Source: Haemophilus sp. HMSC068C11 (GTDB taxonomy: Bacteria > Pseudomonadota > Gammaproteobacteria > Enterobacterales > Pasteurellaceae). From it: a DNA stretch of 64,000 nt. A program made the position numbers and the translations under genes. This document shows, one piece after another, positions 42,467-53,268 of the stretch (position 1 is the first letter of the stretch; each line of letters opens with the position of its first letter). Under the pieces are notes generated by a model. That model searched no databases. It was not told the DNA's origin and worked only from the letters and a program-made list of their open reading frames with translations. The stretch lies in contig NZ_KV820375.1 of the NCBI RefSeq assembly GCF_001815355.1, positions 186,001 through 250,000 of the forward strand, given 5' to 3'.

Positions 42467-45055
42467 ATGCAACAACATTACCGTCCCGATTTGATTGAAC
42501 CAGCAGTTCAACAATATTGGGCTGAAAATAAAGTCTTCAAAGCAATCAAAGATACGTCTAAAGAAAAATATTACTGTCTTTCAATGTTCCCTTACCCATC
42601 TGGTCGTTTACACATGGGCCACGTGCGTAACTACACGATCGGTGATGTGGTTTCTCGTTATCAACGTATGAACGGCAAAAACGTATTACAGCCAATTGGT
42701 TGGGATGCATTCGGTTTGCCAGCTGAAGGGGCTGCAATTAAAAATAAAACTGCACCCGCAAAATGGACTTACGAAAATATCGAATACATGAAAAACCAAC
42801 TCAAAATGTTGGGCTTTGGTTATGACTGGGATCGCGAAATTGCGACCTGCCGTCCAGAATACTACAAATGGGAACAATGGTTCTTCACTGAGCTTTATAA
42901 AAAAGGCTTAGTGTACAAAAAAAACTCAACCGTAAACTGGTGTCCGAACGATGTAACTGTGTTGGCGAACGAACAAGTACACGATGGTTGCTGCTGGCGT
43001 TGTGATACTCCAGTAGAACAAAAAGAGATCCCTCAATGGTTTATTAAAATCACCGACTATGCAGAACAATTATTAGGTGGATTAGACCAACTACCACAGT
43101 GGCCAGACATGGTTAAAACCATGCAACGCAACTGGATCGGCCGTTCTGAAGGGGTAGAAATTACTTTTGATGTGGCAGATACCGCAGAAAAAGTTGCAGT
43201 TTATACGACCCGTCCAGATACTTTCTATGGTGTGAGCTATTTAGGTATTGCAGCTGCTCACCCATTAGCAGAATTAGCAGCAGAAAATAATCCTGAATTA
43301 GCCGAATTCATCCGTGAAGCGAAAAATGCCAAAGTGGCAGAAGCAGACCTTGCCACCATGGAGAAAAAAGGGATGGCAACCGGCTTATTTGCGATTCACC
43401 CATTAACTGGTGAAAAATTACCAATTTGGGTAGCAAACTTCGTGTTAATGCATTACGGTACTGGCGCAGTAATGGCGGTTCCAGCTCACGACCAACGCGA
43501 CTTTGAATTTGCTCAAAAATACAATTTGCCAATTAAACAGGTAATCGCACCGCTTGCAGATGAAGAAATTGATTTAACCAAACAAGCTTTCGTTGAACAT
43601 GGCAAATTAGTGAATTCTGCTGAGTTTGACGGTTTGGATTTTGATGGTGCATTTAACGGTATCGCAGACAAATTAGAAAAATTAGGCGTAGGCAAACGCC
43701 AAGTTAACTATCGTTTACGTGACTGGGGTGTTTCCCGTCAACGTTATTGGGGCGCACCAATTCCAATGCTCACCTTGCCAAACGGTGAAACTGTACCAGC
43801 ACCAATCGAAGATTTACCGATTATCCTGCCAGAAGACGTGGTCATGGATGGCGTAAAAAGCCCAATTAAAGCAGATCCGAACTGGGCGAAAACCACTTTC
43901 AACGGTGAGCCTGCGTTAAAAGAAACCGATACTTTTGATACCTTTATGGAATCGTCTTGGTACTACGCGCGCTACACTTCACCAAGCTATGCAGAAGGCA
44001 TGTTGGATAAAGAGGAAGCGAACTACTGGTTACCGGTGGATCAATATATCGGCGGTATTGAGCACGCGACAATGCACTTGCTCTACTTCCGTTTCTTCCA
44101 CAAATTATTGCGTGATGCAGGTTTCGTCACGAGCGATGAGCCGGCACAAAAATTATTATGCCAAGGCATGGTATTAGCCGATGCGTTCTACTACACCAGC
44201 CCGACTAACGAGCGTATTTGGGTGAGCCCAACGCAAGTGACTCTTGAGCGTGATGAAAAAGGTCGTATCGTCAAAGCAACCGATCCAGAAGGCCGTGAAT
44301 TGGTGCATACCGGTATGACCAAAATGTCAAAATCCAAAAACAACGGTATCGACCCACAAGAAATGGTGGAAAAATACGGCGCAGATACTGTGCGCCTCTT
44401 CATGATGTTCGCGTCTCCTGCGGAAATGACGCTTGAATGGCAAGAATCTGGTGTTGAAGGGGCAAAACGTTTCTTAGGTCGTGTATGGAATTTGGTGTAT
44501 GAATACAGTCAAAATCCTGCAAAAACCGCTTTAGATGTGACCGCACTTTCTGCAGACCAAAAAGCACTTCGCCGTGATGTCCATAAAACAATTGCTAAAG
44601 TGAGTGATGACATTGGTCGCCGTCAAACGTTCAATACCGCTATCGCGGCAGTAATGGAGTTAATGAATAAATTAACCCGTGCGCCATTAGAAAGCGAACA
44701 AGATCGTGCGGTTATGGCAGAAGCATTAAGCGCAGTCGTGCGTATGCTTTACCCAATCACACCACATATCTGCTTTGAATTATGGAAAGCTTTAGGCAAC
44801 GAAAGCAATATCGACCACGCAGAATGGGTGAAAGCTGACGAAGCAGCGATGGTAGAAGATGAAAAACTTATCGTGGTGCAAGTCAACGGTAAAGTTCGTG
44901 GTAAAGTGACTGTTGCAGCTGATGCGGATGAAGAAACCGTGAAAACTGTTGCATTTGCAGATGAAAATGTGAAGAAATTTACTGACAATACACAAATCGT
45001 GAAAGTGATTTATGTACCAGGTAAATTGTTAAATGTGGTGGTTAAACCGCAATAA
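42467..45055 (+). CDS. leuS: Leucyl-tRNA synthetase
   Basis: An 862-residue class I synthetase that charges tRNA-Leu. The HIGH-type motif is in [14 protein letters not shown] (about 42-55). The CP1 editing domain contains [16 protein letters not shown] and [17 protein letters not shown] leucine-specific region, the KMSKS loop in TKMSKSKNN and the anticodon-binding and C-terminal domains follow. Length agrees with bacterial LeuRS. AAGGTGA lies upstream of the ATG. It is followed by lptE and holA, the same order as in E. coli. Confidence 0.98.
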   Translation: MQQHYRPDLIEPAVQQYWAENKVFKAIKDTSKEKYYCLSMFPYPSGRLHMGHVRNYTIGDVVSRYQRMNGKNVLQPIGWDAFGLPAEGAAIKNKTAPAKWTYENIEYMKNQLKMLGFGYDWDREIATCRPEYYKWEQWFFTELYKKGLVYKKNSTVNWCPNDVTVLANEQVHDGCCWRCDTPVEQKEIPQWFIKITDYAEQLLGGLDQLPQWPDMVKTMQRNWIGRSEGVEITFDVADTAEKVAVYTTRPDTFYGVSYLGIAAAHPLAELAAENNPELAEFIREAKNAKVAEADLATMEKKGMATGLFAIHPLTGEKLPIWVANFVLMHYGTGAVMAVPAHDQRDFEFAQKYNLPIKQVIAPLADEEIDLTKQAFVEHGKLVNSAEFDGLDFDGAFNGIADKLEKLGVGKRQVNYRLRDWGVSRQRYWGAPIPMLTLPNGETVPAPIEDLPIILPEDVVMDGVKSPIKADPNWAKTTFNGEPALKETDTFDTFMESSWYYARYTSPSYAEGMLDKEEANYWLPVDQYIGGIEHATMHLLYFRFFHKLLRDAGFVTSDEPAQKLLCQGMVLADAFYYTSPTNERIWVSPTQVTLERDEKGRIVKATDPEGRELVHTGMTKMSKSKNNGIDPQEMVEKYGADTVRLFMMFASPAEMTLEWQESGVEGAKRFLGRVWNLVYEYSQNPAKTALDVTALSADQKALRRDVHKTIAKVSDDIGRRQTFNTAIAAVMELMNKLTRAPLESEQDRAVMAEALSAVVRMLYPITPHICFELWKALGNESNIDHAEWVKADEAAMVEDEKLIVVQVNGKVRGKVTVAADADEETVKTVAFADENVKKFTDNTQIVKVIYVPGKLLNVVVKPQ

Positions 45056-45142
45056 TCCATAAAATAACCGCATTTTATTCCAAGCGTTGCATAAACGACT
45101 CTTAAACAAAATAAAGTGCGGTGAATTTTACAGGTAATTTTT

Positions 45143-45646
45143 ATGATGAAATCAATCAAAACGATCTGCTTAGTTGGGGCAACAGCCTTTTTAACTGCTT
45201 GTGGTTGGCACTTCGATAATGGTGCTGCTGTTCCTGCAGAATTAAAAACAATGGCCCTTGAAAGCGGTGACCCATACAGTGAAATGTCAATGGCAATGCG
45301 TAAGCAACTGCTTAGCAACAACGTAAACCTTGTTCCTGCAAAACAAGGTGTGCCAGTGTTGCGTTTAAATAAACAGACTTCAAGCGATAAAGTGGCGTCA
45401 GTCTTTAAACAAGGGCGTGAAGCAGAAAAAGTACTGACCCTTGATGTTGAGGCTAGCGTGCGTTTAGCAAATGGGGAAACCTATCCAATCTCTGCAAAAA
45501 TCAACCGCACTTTCTTTGATAACTCACGTGCTGCATTAGCAAAATCAGCTGAGCGCGATGTGATTTGGAATGATATGCGTGAACAAGCGGCTCGCCAATT
45601 AATTAATAAAATGGCTGCCTTACAACATCAAGTTCAAGGAAAATAA
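45143..45646 (+). CDS. lptE: LPS assembly lipoprotein LptE
   Basis: A 167-residue outer-membrane lipoprotein with the lipobox LTAC (C20) followed by GWHF, typical of LptE (RlpB). LptE plugs the LptD barrel and helps put lipopolysaccharide in the outer leaflet. The position between leuS and holA supports the call. The stop overlaps the holA start by one base (TAATG). An uptake sequence lies upstream and another inside the gene near 45502. Confidence 0.93.
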   Translation: MMKSIKTICLVGATAFLTACGWHFDNGAAVPAELKTMALESGDPYSEMSMAMRKQLLSNNVNLVPAKQGVPVLRLNKQTSSDKVASVFKQGREAEKVLTLDVEASVRLANGETYPISAKINRTFFDNSRAALAKSAERDVIWNDMREQAARQLINKMAALQHQVQGK

Positions 45647-46683
45647 TGAACCGCATTTTTCCTGAGCAACTGGCCTCTAATCTGAACAGCCATTTAGCGA
45701 AAGTCTATTTTTTGGTTGGGACAGATCCCCTGTTGCTCAGTGAAAGTGAAGATCTCATTCATCAAGCAGCCCTTCTTCAAGGTTTTGATGAAAAAAATCA
45801 AATCACCATAGATACTAATACTGACTGGCCTGCATTAATTGAGGCCAGCCAATCTATGGGGCTCTTCTTTAATAAGCAAATTTTCATTCTCAATTTACCC
45901 GAAAATTTAACCGCACTTTTGCAGAAAAACCTTCAACAATTTATTAGTGGATTAAATGAAGATAGCTTGCTTGTCCTCACCTTGCCTAAATTGTCTAAAG
46001 CAGCCGAAAAACAAGAGTGGTTTATTCAGGCAAATCAACTTGATCCGCAAGCTGTTATTGTTAACTGCCAAACACCGAATTCAGAACAACTTTCTCGTTG
46101 GGTGAAGCATCGTACAAAAAACATGGGGTTATCAGCGGATGAGGAAGCCGTTCAACTACTTTGTTATAGCTATGAAAATAATCTCCTGGCATTGAAACAA
46201 GCATTACAGCTTTTAGATTTGCTTTATCCTGATCACAAACTCACGTATAACCGCGTTAAATCAGTCGTAGAGCAATCTTCTGTCTTTACCCCTTTCCAAT
46301 GGATTGATGCTTTGTTGTCAGGCAAGGCAAATCGCTCAAAGCGAATTTTGCGAGGTTTACAAGCTGAAGATGTGCAACCTGTCATTTTATTGCGTACCTT
46401 ACAACGTGAACTGCTCACCTTGTTAGAATTAACCAAACCACAGCTACGTAATCCCTCTCTTAACACGAGCTTGCCTACACAAACACTCAAAGCGGATTTT
46501 GACCGTCTCAAAATTTGGCAGAATCGTCGTCACCTTTATATGGCAGCGATACAACGACTCACCTATCAAAAGCTCTTTGAAATATTGCAAGAGTTAGCAG
46601 ATATTGAGCGCACAACCAAGCAAGAATACGGTCAAGACGTGTGGGTAAAATTGGCAGACTTATCGGTTAAATTTTGCTTATAA
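45646..46683 (+). CDS. holA: DNA polymerase III subunit delta
   Basis: A 345-residue subunit of the clamp loader that opens the beta sliding clamp. It has an AAA-like N-terminal part with YFLVGTDPLLLSES and the clamp-binding region QSMGLFFNKQIFIL. A middle lid domain includes YENNLLALKQALQLLDLL, and a C-terminal collar domain follows. It has no functional Walker A, as is normal for delta. It overlaps lptE by one base, so the two are translationally coupled. Confidence 0.95.
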   Translation: MNRIFPEQLASNLNSHLAKVYFLVGTDPLLLSESEDLIHQAALLQGFDEKNQITIDTNTDWPALIEASQSMGLFFNKQIFILNLPENLTALLQKNLQQFISGLNEDSLLVLTLPKLSKAAEKQEWFIQANQLDPQAVIVNCQTPNSEQLSRWVKHRTKNMGLSADEEAVQLLCYSYENNLLALKQALQLLDLLYPDHKLTYNRVKSVVEQSSVFTPFQWIDALLSGKANRSKRILRGLQAEDVQPVILLRTLQRELLTLLELTKPQLRNPSLNTSLPTQTLKADFDRLKIWQNRRHLYMAAIQRLTYQKLFEILQELADIERTTKQEYGQDVWVKLADLSVKFCL

Positions 46684-46714
46684 AAAAATCTCGGCGTTAA
46701 CCGAGATTTTTTAT
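46684..46714. terminator. Bidirectional terminator between holA and the sulfatase-fold gene
   Basis: A 10-bp stem AAAATCTCGG/CCGAGATTTT (46685-46694 with 46701-46710) sits between convergent genes, A-rich before and T-rich after. Confidence 0.92.
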
Positions 46715-48393
46715 TATTGTGCAATTTTTAAATCTTGATACAGATAATTTCGATAACTATTCACTAAATCCATATCCTCTGCATCTTCGAGCTTACCTTG
46801 GCTTAACTGACGCATAGCGATATTTGCTCGCATAAAGTCATCTTTCGGTGATAAACCTGCCACATCAAGTAATACGCCACCAACAAAGGCTAAATCTAAG
46901 AAATCTTGCTGTTGAACAAAGTCAGTTTTACGATTAGTTCTAACCACAAATTGAGTCACATAATCTGGATTTACAAAATTACCTTTTTTCGGTGGAACCT
47001 GATTATCAAAAGCGACTTGGTGATCACCAAAATAACCGAATACATAAGGTGTTTCACGCGATTTTAAATAATCATTTAAACCTTCAATCGCCTCATTAAG
47101 GCTATCAATACGATCAATATAATCGTTCAAGCAAGAAATCGCTTTTCCCCCTAAACGCTTACTTGCCAAATTAAAATGGTTTGGCATATTCGTATTATAA
47201 GGCCCGTGCTCTTTCATCGTGAGCACATAAACAAACATGGGCTGTTTCACATTTTCCAATGACGGATGCTGTTTCTGCAAAATCAGTTTGGTGTAATACA
47301 TCATCTCTTCACTGCTAATATGCCAAAGATTTTTGCTGATTGATGCGGGATAGCCTAAATCTTGTGGTTGCAACATCAAATCAAAACCAAAGTGGTCATA
47401 AGCAGGTTTTGCATTGTAGTTACCTTTCGTAAAAGGCGATAACACCACACAAAAATAGCCTTGCTCACGAAGATTTTTAATAAACCCCGTCTGTAAGTGT
47501 GGCACAACCGAATAAAACACCCCACTTGCCAAAGCACCAAAATCGGTTGAAGGCACCCCTGCAAGAAAAGCAAATTCAGATTTCCACGTTGCACCGCCCA
47601 CCGTATGTACACGCAATGGACTCACAAATGCGGTATCTTCCTGCTTATTAAACATTGAAAATGGCGGGATGGTTTCTGCATCAAAATCAAATTGATGGGG
47701 ATTCAAGGTTGATTCTTGTAGACACACCACTATGTCTGGTTTTTCTGCGTCTGGCTTTTCTACACTTTCAGTTTTGCTCTCTGCCTTTTCACTTAAAAGT
47801 GCGGTCAGTTTTTCTTTAAATTTTTGGCTATTACCTTCAAATTCTGGCACTTTAAAGAATACGCCCCGACAAGACATTGGCAGGTTTAAGAAAACATCTC
47901 GACCATCATCCGGCAATGAATCTAGCCAGACTTTTGTGGCATCTGGATCTTTAGAATAATGCCACATTAAACCAAAGCTTGTTGCTGCGAGTATTGCTGC
48001 AAATACGCGAAATCCAATAGATGCAGTTTCAACATCTGACCAGCCAAAGATAGCATAACCCAACAGACCTAATAGCCCCAACACGCCGAAAATCGCCCCT
48101 TTATAATGTAAGAGGGTTTCCCAATTTCGCCAGTCTGTCACAAGCCAAAAATCTGAAATGAGTAAAGGTTGTTTGTAGTAATGAATTTTCATTCGATGGA
48201 ATAACATCAATACCACAAAAAGTACGGACGCAAAATTCAATCCGCGTTGCCATTGACCGGTTATCGCAAACATTGAACTAAACAATAAGACGAATAATGC
48301 AATTGCAAAAAAATATGTCCAACGATAGTGCGAATTGACGATAAAAATCACCGTCGCAATAAAAAATAAACTCAGAAAAATACTTGGAATCAT
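46714..48393 (-). CDS. Sulfatase-fold membrane transferase (LTA synthase-like); candidate LPS phosphoethanolamine transferase
   Basis: A 559-residue protein with about five N-terminal membrane helices (to about 165) and an extracytoplasmic alkaline-phosphatase/sulfatase domain. Conserved-looking elements are VVCLQESTLNPHQFD, TVGGATWKSEFAFLAGVPS with the expected threonine nucleophile, MKEHGPYN and YFGDHQVAF. Enzymes of this fold move phosphoethanolamine or phosphoglycerol groups onto surface glycans. It resembles, as I recall, the H. influenzae gene lpt6, required for phosphoethanolamine on inner-core heptose. That assignment is tentative. An uptake sequence near 47798 falls in the linker between the domains. 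Confidence 0.78.
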   Translation of the reverse strand: MIPSIFLSLFFIATVIFIVNSHYRWTYFFAIALFVLLFSSMFAITGQWQRGLNFASVLFVVLMLFHRMKIHYYKQPLLISDFWLVTDWRNWETLLHYKGAIFGVLGLLGLLGYAIFGWSDVETASIGFRVFAAILAATSFGLMWHYSKDPDATKVWLDSLPDDGRDVFLNLPMSCRGVFFKVPEFEGNSQKFKEKLTALLSEKAESKTESVEKPDAEKPDIVVCLQESTLNPHQFDFDAETIPPFSMFNKQEDTAFVSPLRVHTVGGATWKSEFAFLAGVPSTDFGALASGVFYSVVPHLQTGFIKNLREQGYFCVVLSPFTKGNYNAKPAYDHFGFDLMLQPQDLGYPASISKNLWHISSEEMMYYTKLILQKQHPSLENVKQPMFVYVLTMKEHGPYNTNMPNHFNLASKRLGGKAISCLNDYIDRIDSLNEAIEGLNDYLKSRETPYVFGYFGDHQVAFDNQVPPKKGNFVNPDYVTQFVVRTNRKTDFVQQQDFLDLAFVGGVLLDVAGLSPKDDFMRANIAMRQLSQGKLEDAEDMDLVNSYRNYLYQDLKIAQ

Positions 48394-48415
48394 AATAAAT
48401 AAATTTGATTAAATG

Positions 48416-48820
48416 TTATTTGACACTTTCAGCTACTAAACGCTGAATCAGCTTTAAATTGGCTGGTGGGAATTGCCCTGCATCAAGCTCACTTTGTTCA
48501 AGCCAAAAACCTTCCTGGCCTTCTCGACCAAACGGCTCGCCAATCCATTCAGTGACCAGATAAAAACTAAAATCTAAAATTTTGGTTGGATATTCAAATT
48601 GAAAACGTTCGTACAGCTCAGCATTTAAAATGTGAATGCCAATCTCTTCTTCCAATTCTCTTTTTAAAGCTTCTTCAGGTGTTTCACCTGCATCAACTTT
48701 GCCACCTGGAAATTCTAATGCTTGCGCAAAATCTTGCCCTTCTAAACGCTGGGTCAAATATAGCTGCCCAAATTCATTACGAATAATCCCTGCCGCAACT
48801 TGAATGATAGGCTTACTCAT
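48416..48820 (-). CDS. mutT: 8-oxo-dGTP diphosphatase MutT
   Basis: A 134-residue Nudix hydrolase that removes mutagenic 8-oxo-dGTP from the nucleotide pool. The Nudix box GGKVDAGETPEEALKRELEEEIG is complete, with the REXXEE metal-binding core. It begins MSKPIIQVAAGIIRN. It follows secA in the same direction, the usual secM-secA-mutT order, but a hairpin lies between them. Confidence 0.95.
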   Translation of the reverse strand: MSKPIIQVAAGIIRNEFGQLYLTQRLEGQDFAQALEFPGGKVDAGETPEEALKRELEEEIGIHILNAELYERFQFEYPTKILDFSFYLVTEWIGEPFGREGQEGFWLEQSELDAGQFPPANLKLIQRLVAESVK

Positions 48821-48844
48821 CGTTTTTCCTTATCTCGAAAGTAG

Positions 48845-48899
48845 AAAGAGCGGTCATTTTTAGCGGTGTTTTAAACACGCAAAAATTTAACCGCTCTTT
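48845..48899 (-). terminator. Hairpin between secA and mutT
   Basis: Arms AAAGAGCGGT and ACCGCTCTTT (48845-48854 with 48890-48899) enclose a smaller GTGTTTTAAACAC hairpin. The AGAGCGG form is the uptake-like variant also seen at 10928. Confidence 0.7.
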
Positions 48900-48906
48900 A
48901 CCTTAA

Positions 48907-51603
48907 CTAAGCATATCGGGCTTTACTGCCGTGACAATGCTTGTATTTTTTACCTGACCCACAAGGACAAGGTTCATTACGTCCAATATGACGATCAGAA
49001 TAGTCCTCGCTTTGAGCTTGCTCTGTATTTTCATCTACAGGTTGATGAGTTAATGCTTCACGTTCAGCCATTTCTTGACGTGCACGTTCCGCTTCTTCAA
49101 TCTCTTCCTGTGTACGGACTTTCACGCGAGTAAGTGTCGTAATCACATGATGTTTTAAAGAATCCAACATTTCAGTAAACATACGGAAAGATTCTTTTTT
49201 GTACTCTTGTTTTGGATCTTTTTGCGCATAACCACGTAAATGGATACCTTGACGTAAATAATCCATTGCCGCCAAGTGCTCCTTCCAAAGCTCATCAAGA
49301 GTTTGTAACATCACACCTTTTTCGAAATGACGCATGGTTTCTTCACCCGCAAGCGCTTCTTTCGCTTTGTATTCATCTTCGGCTTCTTGAATAATGCGCT
49401 CACGCAAGTTTTCTTCATGAAGATTGTTATTTTCTTCTAACCAATGTTCAATTGGTAACTCAAGACCAAACTCTTGCGCTAAACGCTCTTCTAAGCCTTT
49501 AATATCCCATTGTTCTTCCAATGATTGTGGCGGAATATATTGGTCAATCACATCATTAAATACATCGCTGCGAATTGCTTTGATAGTCTCTGAAATATCA
49601 TCGTTATCGAGCAAGTAATTACGTTGTTCGTAAATTGCATGACGTTGGTCGTTAGCCACATCATCATATTCAAGCAAGTTTTTACGACCATCAAAGTGGA
49701 AGGCTTCTACTTTCGCTTGCGCCGATGCAATCACTTTAGCGAGAAGTTTAGACTCCATCGCTTCACCTGGTTGGGTGAAGGCTTTACGCATCATATTTAA
49801 TTTACCTTCATTCAGATAAATACGCATTAAGCCATCTTCCAAAGAAAGGTAGAAACGTGAAGAACCTGGGTCACCTTGACGACCTGAACGACCACGCAAC
49901 TGGTTATCAATACGGCGTGATTCATGACGTTCTGTCCCGATAATGTGTAAGCCACCAGCTTGCATCACGATCTCGTGATTTTTCTCCCACTCAGCTTTAA
50001 GTGCCTCAATTTGCTCTGGAGTTGGGTTCTCTAATTTTGCCGCTTTTGCTTTCCAGTTACCACCGAGGATAATATCGGTACCACGACCCGCCATGTTAGT
50101 TGCAATGGTTACTGCACCTGGCGCCCCTGCTTCCGCAACAATTTCCGCTTCTTGTGCGTGGAATTTTGCATTCAATACGTTGTGTTTGATACCCGCTTTA
50201 TCTAACGCTTGAGAAAGCATTTCAGATTTTTCAACTGATACGGTACCGACAAGAACTGGTTGATTGCGAGCGACACAGTCTTTGATATCTTCAATAATTG
50301 CATTGAATTTGTATTCTTCATTCTCAAACATGACGTCCGTACGATCATCACGAATCATTGGACGATTGGTTGGGATAACGACAGTTTCCAAACCATAAAT
50401 TTGTTGGAATTCAAAGGCTTCGGTATCTGCTGTACCAGTCATACCCGCTAATTTGTCATAAAGACGGAAGTAGTTTTGGTAAGAAATAGAGGCAACAGTT
50501 TGGTTTTCGCTCTTAATTTCTACCCCTTCTTTCGCTTCGATCGCTTGGTGTAAACCGTCAGACCAACGACGACCTGCCATTGTACGACCTGTGTGCTCAT
50601 CGACGATCACGATCTCGCCATCTTTCACGATATAGTCTACATCGCGCTCAAATAAGGTGTTTGCACGTAATGCCGCCATAACGTGGTGTAACAACACAAT
50701 ACGCGCTGGTGAATAAAGGGAATCACCTTCTGGCATTAAACCTTGTGCGATTAACCACTCTTCTACTTTTTCTTGACCGCGTTCAGTTAAATACGCTTGT
50801 TTGGTTTTAAGATCTAGAGTGTAATCGCCTTCACCGGTATATTCTTCCGTATCTTCTTTTTCTTGCTTAATTAAATTCGGAATTAATTTATTTACCGCAA
50901 TATAAAGCTCAGAACTGTCTTCCGCTTGACCAGAAATAATCAACGGCGTACGTGCTTCGTCGATTAAGATGGAGTCCACCTCATCCACTAAGGCATAGCC
51001 TAAATGACGTTGGAAACGCTCTTCTTTAGAATGCGCTAAGTTATCACGAAGGTAATCGAAACCTAATTCGCTGTTTGTCGCATATGTAATATCGGCCGCA
51101 TAAGCTTCACGTTTTGCTTCAGGCGGTAAACCTGGGATATTCACTCCAACAGTCATACCTAAGAATTCAAATAACGGACGGTTGGTATCCGCGTCGCGAC
51201 GTGCTAAGTAATCATTCACTGTCACAACATGTACGCCTTTACCTTCCAATGCCATTAAATAACAAGGCAAGGTTGCGGTTAAAGTTTTACCTTCACCTGT
51301 ACGCATCTCTGCGATACAACGGTTTGTTAGCACCATACCACCGATTAATTGCACATCGAAATGGCGCATACCAAGCACACGTTTACCCGCTTCACGTACG
51401 GTTGCAAAGGCTTCTGGTAAAAGTTGTTGTAAGGTTTCACCGTTAGCTAAACGGCTACGGAATTCGTCAGTTTTTGCTCTTAATTCATCATCACTTAATG
51501 CTTCAAAAGCCGGCTCCATTTTGTTGATTTTCGCAACTTGTTTTCTTAATCTGCGTAAAATACGTTCGTTACGGCTGCCAAAAATTTTTGTTAAAAAACT
51601 CAT
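48907..51603 (-). CDS. secA: Preprotein translocase ATPase SecA
   Basis: An 898-residue motor that pushes unfolded preproteins through SecYEG. Walker A is RTGEGKT (101-107), followed by [29 protein letters not shown] and [16 protein letters not shown]. The zinc-binding tail [14 protein letters not shown] binds SecB and lipid. The ATG at 51603 is chosen since [14 protein letters not shown] is the family start; the frame to 51642 adds 13 unrelated residues. secM lies just upstream. The Shine-Dalgarno region may be masked by pairing with the end of secM. Confidence 0.98.
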   Translation of the reverse strand: MSFLTKIFGSRNERILRRLRKQVAKINKMEPAFEALSDDELRAKTDEFRSRLANGETLQQLLPEAFATVREAGKRVLGMRHFDVQLIGGMVLTNRCIAEMRTGEGKTLTATLPCYLMALEGKGVHVVTVNDYLARRDADTNRPLFEFLGMTVGVNIPGLPPEAKREAYAADITYATNSELGFDYLRDNLAHSKEERFQRHLGYALVDEVDSILIDEARTPLIISGQAEDSSELYIAVNKLIPNLIKQEKEDTEEYTGEGDYTLDLKTKQAYLTERGQEKVEEWLIAQGLMPEGDSLYSPARIVLLHHVMAALRANTLFERDVDYIVKDGEIVIVDEHTGRTMAGRRWSDGLHQAIEAKEGVEIKSENQTVASISYQNYFRLYDKLAGMTGTADTEAFEFQQIYGLETVVIPTNRPMIRDDRTDVMFENEEYKFNAIIEDIKDCVARNQPVLVGTVSVEKSEMLSQALDKAGIKHNVLNAKFHAQEAEIVAEAGAPGAVTIATNMAGRGTDIILGGNWKAKAAKLENPTPEQIEALKAEWEKNHEIVMQAGGLHIIGTERHESRRIDNQLRGRSGRQGDPGSSRFYLSLEDGLMRIYLNEGKLNMMRKAFTQPGEAMESKLLAKVIASAQAKVEAFHFDGRKNLLEYDDVANDQRHAIYEQRNYLLDNDDISETIKAIRSDVFNDVIDQYIPPQSLEEQWDIKGLEERLAQEFGLELPIEHWLEENNNLHEENLRERIIQEAEDEYKAKEALAGEETMRHFEKGVMLQTLDELWKEHLAAMDYLRQGIHLRGYAQKDPKQEYKKESFRMFTEMLDSLKHHVITTLTRVKVRTQEEIEEAERARQEMAEREALTHQPVDENTEQAQSEDYSDRHIGRNEPCPCGSGKKYKHCHGSKARYA

Positions 51604-51680
51604 AATTTCTCTTTCAAATAAAAAATAAAAAGGATCATCCATCCGATTAAAAAATCGGTTCGTTCAAAGATAAAAGAAAA

Positions 51681-51998
51681 TTAAATGATGGCTGGGCCGG
51701 CACGAATAGGGGCAAAAACAGGAAATTCCGCCGCGATAAAGTGCGGTTGAATTTTTTCGTGTTTTTGATTGGAATGGGTTTTGTGATTTGTTGGCTGAGG
51801 TTGAACCTGCAATGCTTGACGAATTTCACGCACCGCAATCAACATATGTTGTTCAGATGATGTTTGATAATTTTCGCCACTCATATTTGATGAAGGCGGC
51901 ACCTCCAATCCCTGAGCAACAGGTAAAGCAAAAATCGCAATCATGCTTAACAGCAACTGCGACCAGAAATTTGTTTTACCTTTATTTGATTTCATCAT
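51681..51998 (-). CDS. secM: SecM secretion monitor with arrest peptide
   Basis: A 105-residue exported peptide with a signal sequence (basic start, then FWSQLLLSMIAIFALPVAQG). Its C-terminus FPVFAPIRAGPAII carries the ribosome-arrest core IRAGP (98-102) three codons from the stop. In E. coli SecM the same core, preceded by a different spacing of F and WI residues, stalls the ribosome unless SecA pulls on the chain, and this sets secA translation. Position just upstream of secA confirms identity. It is much shorter than the 170-residue E. coli protein. An uptake sequence falls inside the gene near 51738. Two adjacent ATG codons are possible starts. Confidence 0.9.
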   Translation of the reverse strand: MMKSNKGKTNFWSQLLLSMIAIFALPVAQGLEVPPSSNMSGENYQTSSEQHMLIAVREIRQALQVQPQPTNHKTHSNQKHEKIQPHFIAAEFPVFAPIRAGPAII

Positions 51999-52070
51999 CT
52001 TATTGTCTCTGACAAAATTTGTGTGTATTGTATCGGAAATTCAACGTAAAGTCATTATTGGAGTATTTTT

Positions 52071-52391
52071 GTGGAAAACAAGCATGAGCGTTATCAAAAA
52101 GCCATGAATATTATTGATGTGCTAGAAGGATCACAATTTGCCAAAATCATGCAGAAAGGGTTAATGTTGAATGAACTGAACCAAAACATCAGCCGCCTTT
52201 TTCCTCAAGAATTTAAAGGACTTTTTCGTTTAGGCTCCATCACAGATGGGAAACTCTTTATCGAAGTCAAAAGTGCGGTCGTTCGCCAAGGGATTTTATT
52301 TCGACAAAGCGAATTACTCACTGCAATTCAACCGACTTATCCCGAAGTAAAAGGCTTTGAGATTAAAATCAATCCAGAATTAACCTGCTAA
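52071..52391 (+). CDS. dciA: DciA-like DUF721 protein
   Basis: A 106-residue protein resembling DUF721/DciA, the helicase-operator protein thought to load replicative helicase in bacteria lacking DnaC or DnaT-type loaders. Visible parts are KIMQKGLMLNELNQNISRLFP, FRLGSITDGKLFIEVKSAVVRQGILFRQSELL and PEVKGFEIKI. The start codon is GTG with GGAG 7 bases upstream. It is divergent from secM-secA, a location also seen in other gamma-proteobacteria. An uptake sequence lies near 52269. Identity is by pattern only. Confidence 0.75.
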   Translation: MENKHERYQKAMNIIDVLEGSQFAKIMQKGLMLNELNQNISRLFPQEFKGLFRLGSITDGKLFIEVKSAVVRQGILFRQSELLTAIQPTYPEVKGFEIKINPELTC

Positions 52392-52392
52392 A

Positions 52393-53268
52393 CTAACCTT
52401 TAAAGATGGCGATTAATTCTTTTACTTTAACTCGTTTTTCTGAAGATTGACTGATCGAGCGCTGTACTTTAACGCGTTTAAATTTTGCCCCTTTATAAAT
52501 CTCACGCGTAAATTTCGTATCGTGGTTAGAAATCACCACGGAAATTTGCTTTTCTTTTTGCGCTTTCTTTGCACATTCCGCTAAATTCTTTTGATGTTCA
52601 AGGCCAAAAGCATTTCCTGCATATCCAGTAAAATTGGTATCTTGCGGAAGCGGTGCATAAGGCGGATCACAATAGATCACGCTGTGTTTATCCGCTAATT
52701 CAAAGGTCTGTTGAAAATCAGCGCATAAAAATACCGCACTTTGTGCTTTATGGGCGAAATAGCGCAATTCATCTTCAGGGAAATAATGGGTTTTATAAGC
52801 GCCAAAGGGCACATTAAACTCATTTTTACTGTTATAACGGCACAATCCATTAAATCCAAAACGGTTCAAATAAAGGAACAACACCGAACGCTCGAAAGGA
52901 TCGCTTGATTGATTAAAGGCATCACGCTGAGCGTAATAATAGCCGGCTGTATTGGCATTTTCGGCGAAGAAAATTGGCTTACAAGCCTCAATATAGGCAT
53001 CCACATTTTCTTTGACGATATTAAACAAGTTAATCAAATCCGGATTAATATCTGCCAAAATATAACGCTCAAAATGAGAATTAAGAAAAACAGCCCCCGC
53101 CCCCACAAAAGGTTCGATCAAACACTGTTTTCTTTTAGGAAAGACGCGATTGAGATCGTCCGTTAAACGAAATTTACCACCCGCCCATTTTAAAAACGGG
53201 CGGTGTTTAATTCGGGGTTTCGTTTTATTATTTTTCGGACGCAACATGGAGCAATGACTGTTAGTCAT
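52393..53268 (-). CDS. dam: DNA adenine methyltransferase Dam
   Basis: A 291-residue methyltransferase for adenine in GATC, used in mismatch repair and replication control. Motifs are the SAM-binding FLKWAGGK near the N-terminus, [13 protein letters not shown]-like [14 protein letters not shown], and the catalytic DPPYAPLP. The start is uncertain. ATG at 53268 overlaps the aroB stop by eight bases, suggesting coupling; ATG at 53247 would give 284 residues, closer to known Dam proteins. The order aroK-aroB-dam matches the E. coli dam operon. Confidence 0.94.
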   Translation of the reverse strand: MTNSHCSMLRPKNNKTKPRIKHRPFLKWAGGKFRLTDDLNRVFPKRKQCLIEPFVGAGAVFLNSHFERYILADINPDLINLFNIVKENVDAYIEACKPIFFAENANTAGYYYAQRDAFNQSSDPFERSVLFLYLNRFGFNGLCRYNSKNEFNVPFGAYKTHYFPEDELRYFAHKAQSAVFLCADFQQTFELADKHSVIYCDPPYAPLPQDTNFTGYAGNAFGLEHQKNLAECAKKAQKEKQISVVISNHDTKFTREIYKGAKFKRVKVQRSISQSSEKRVKVKELIAIFKG

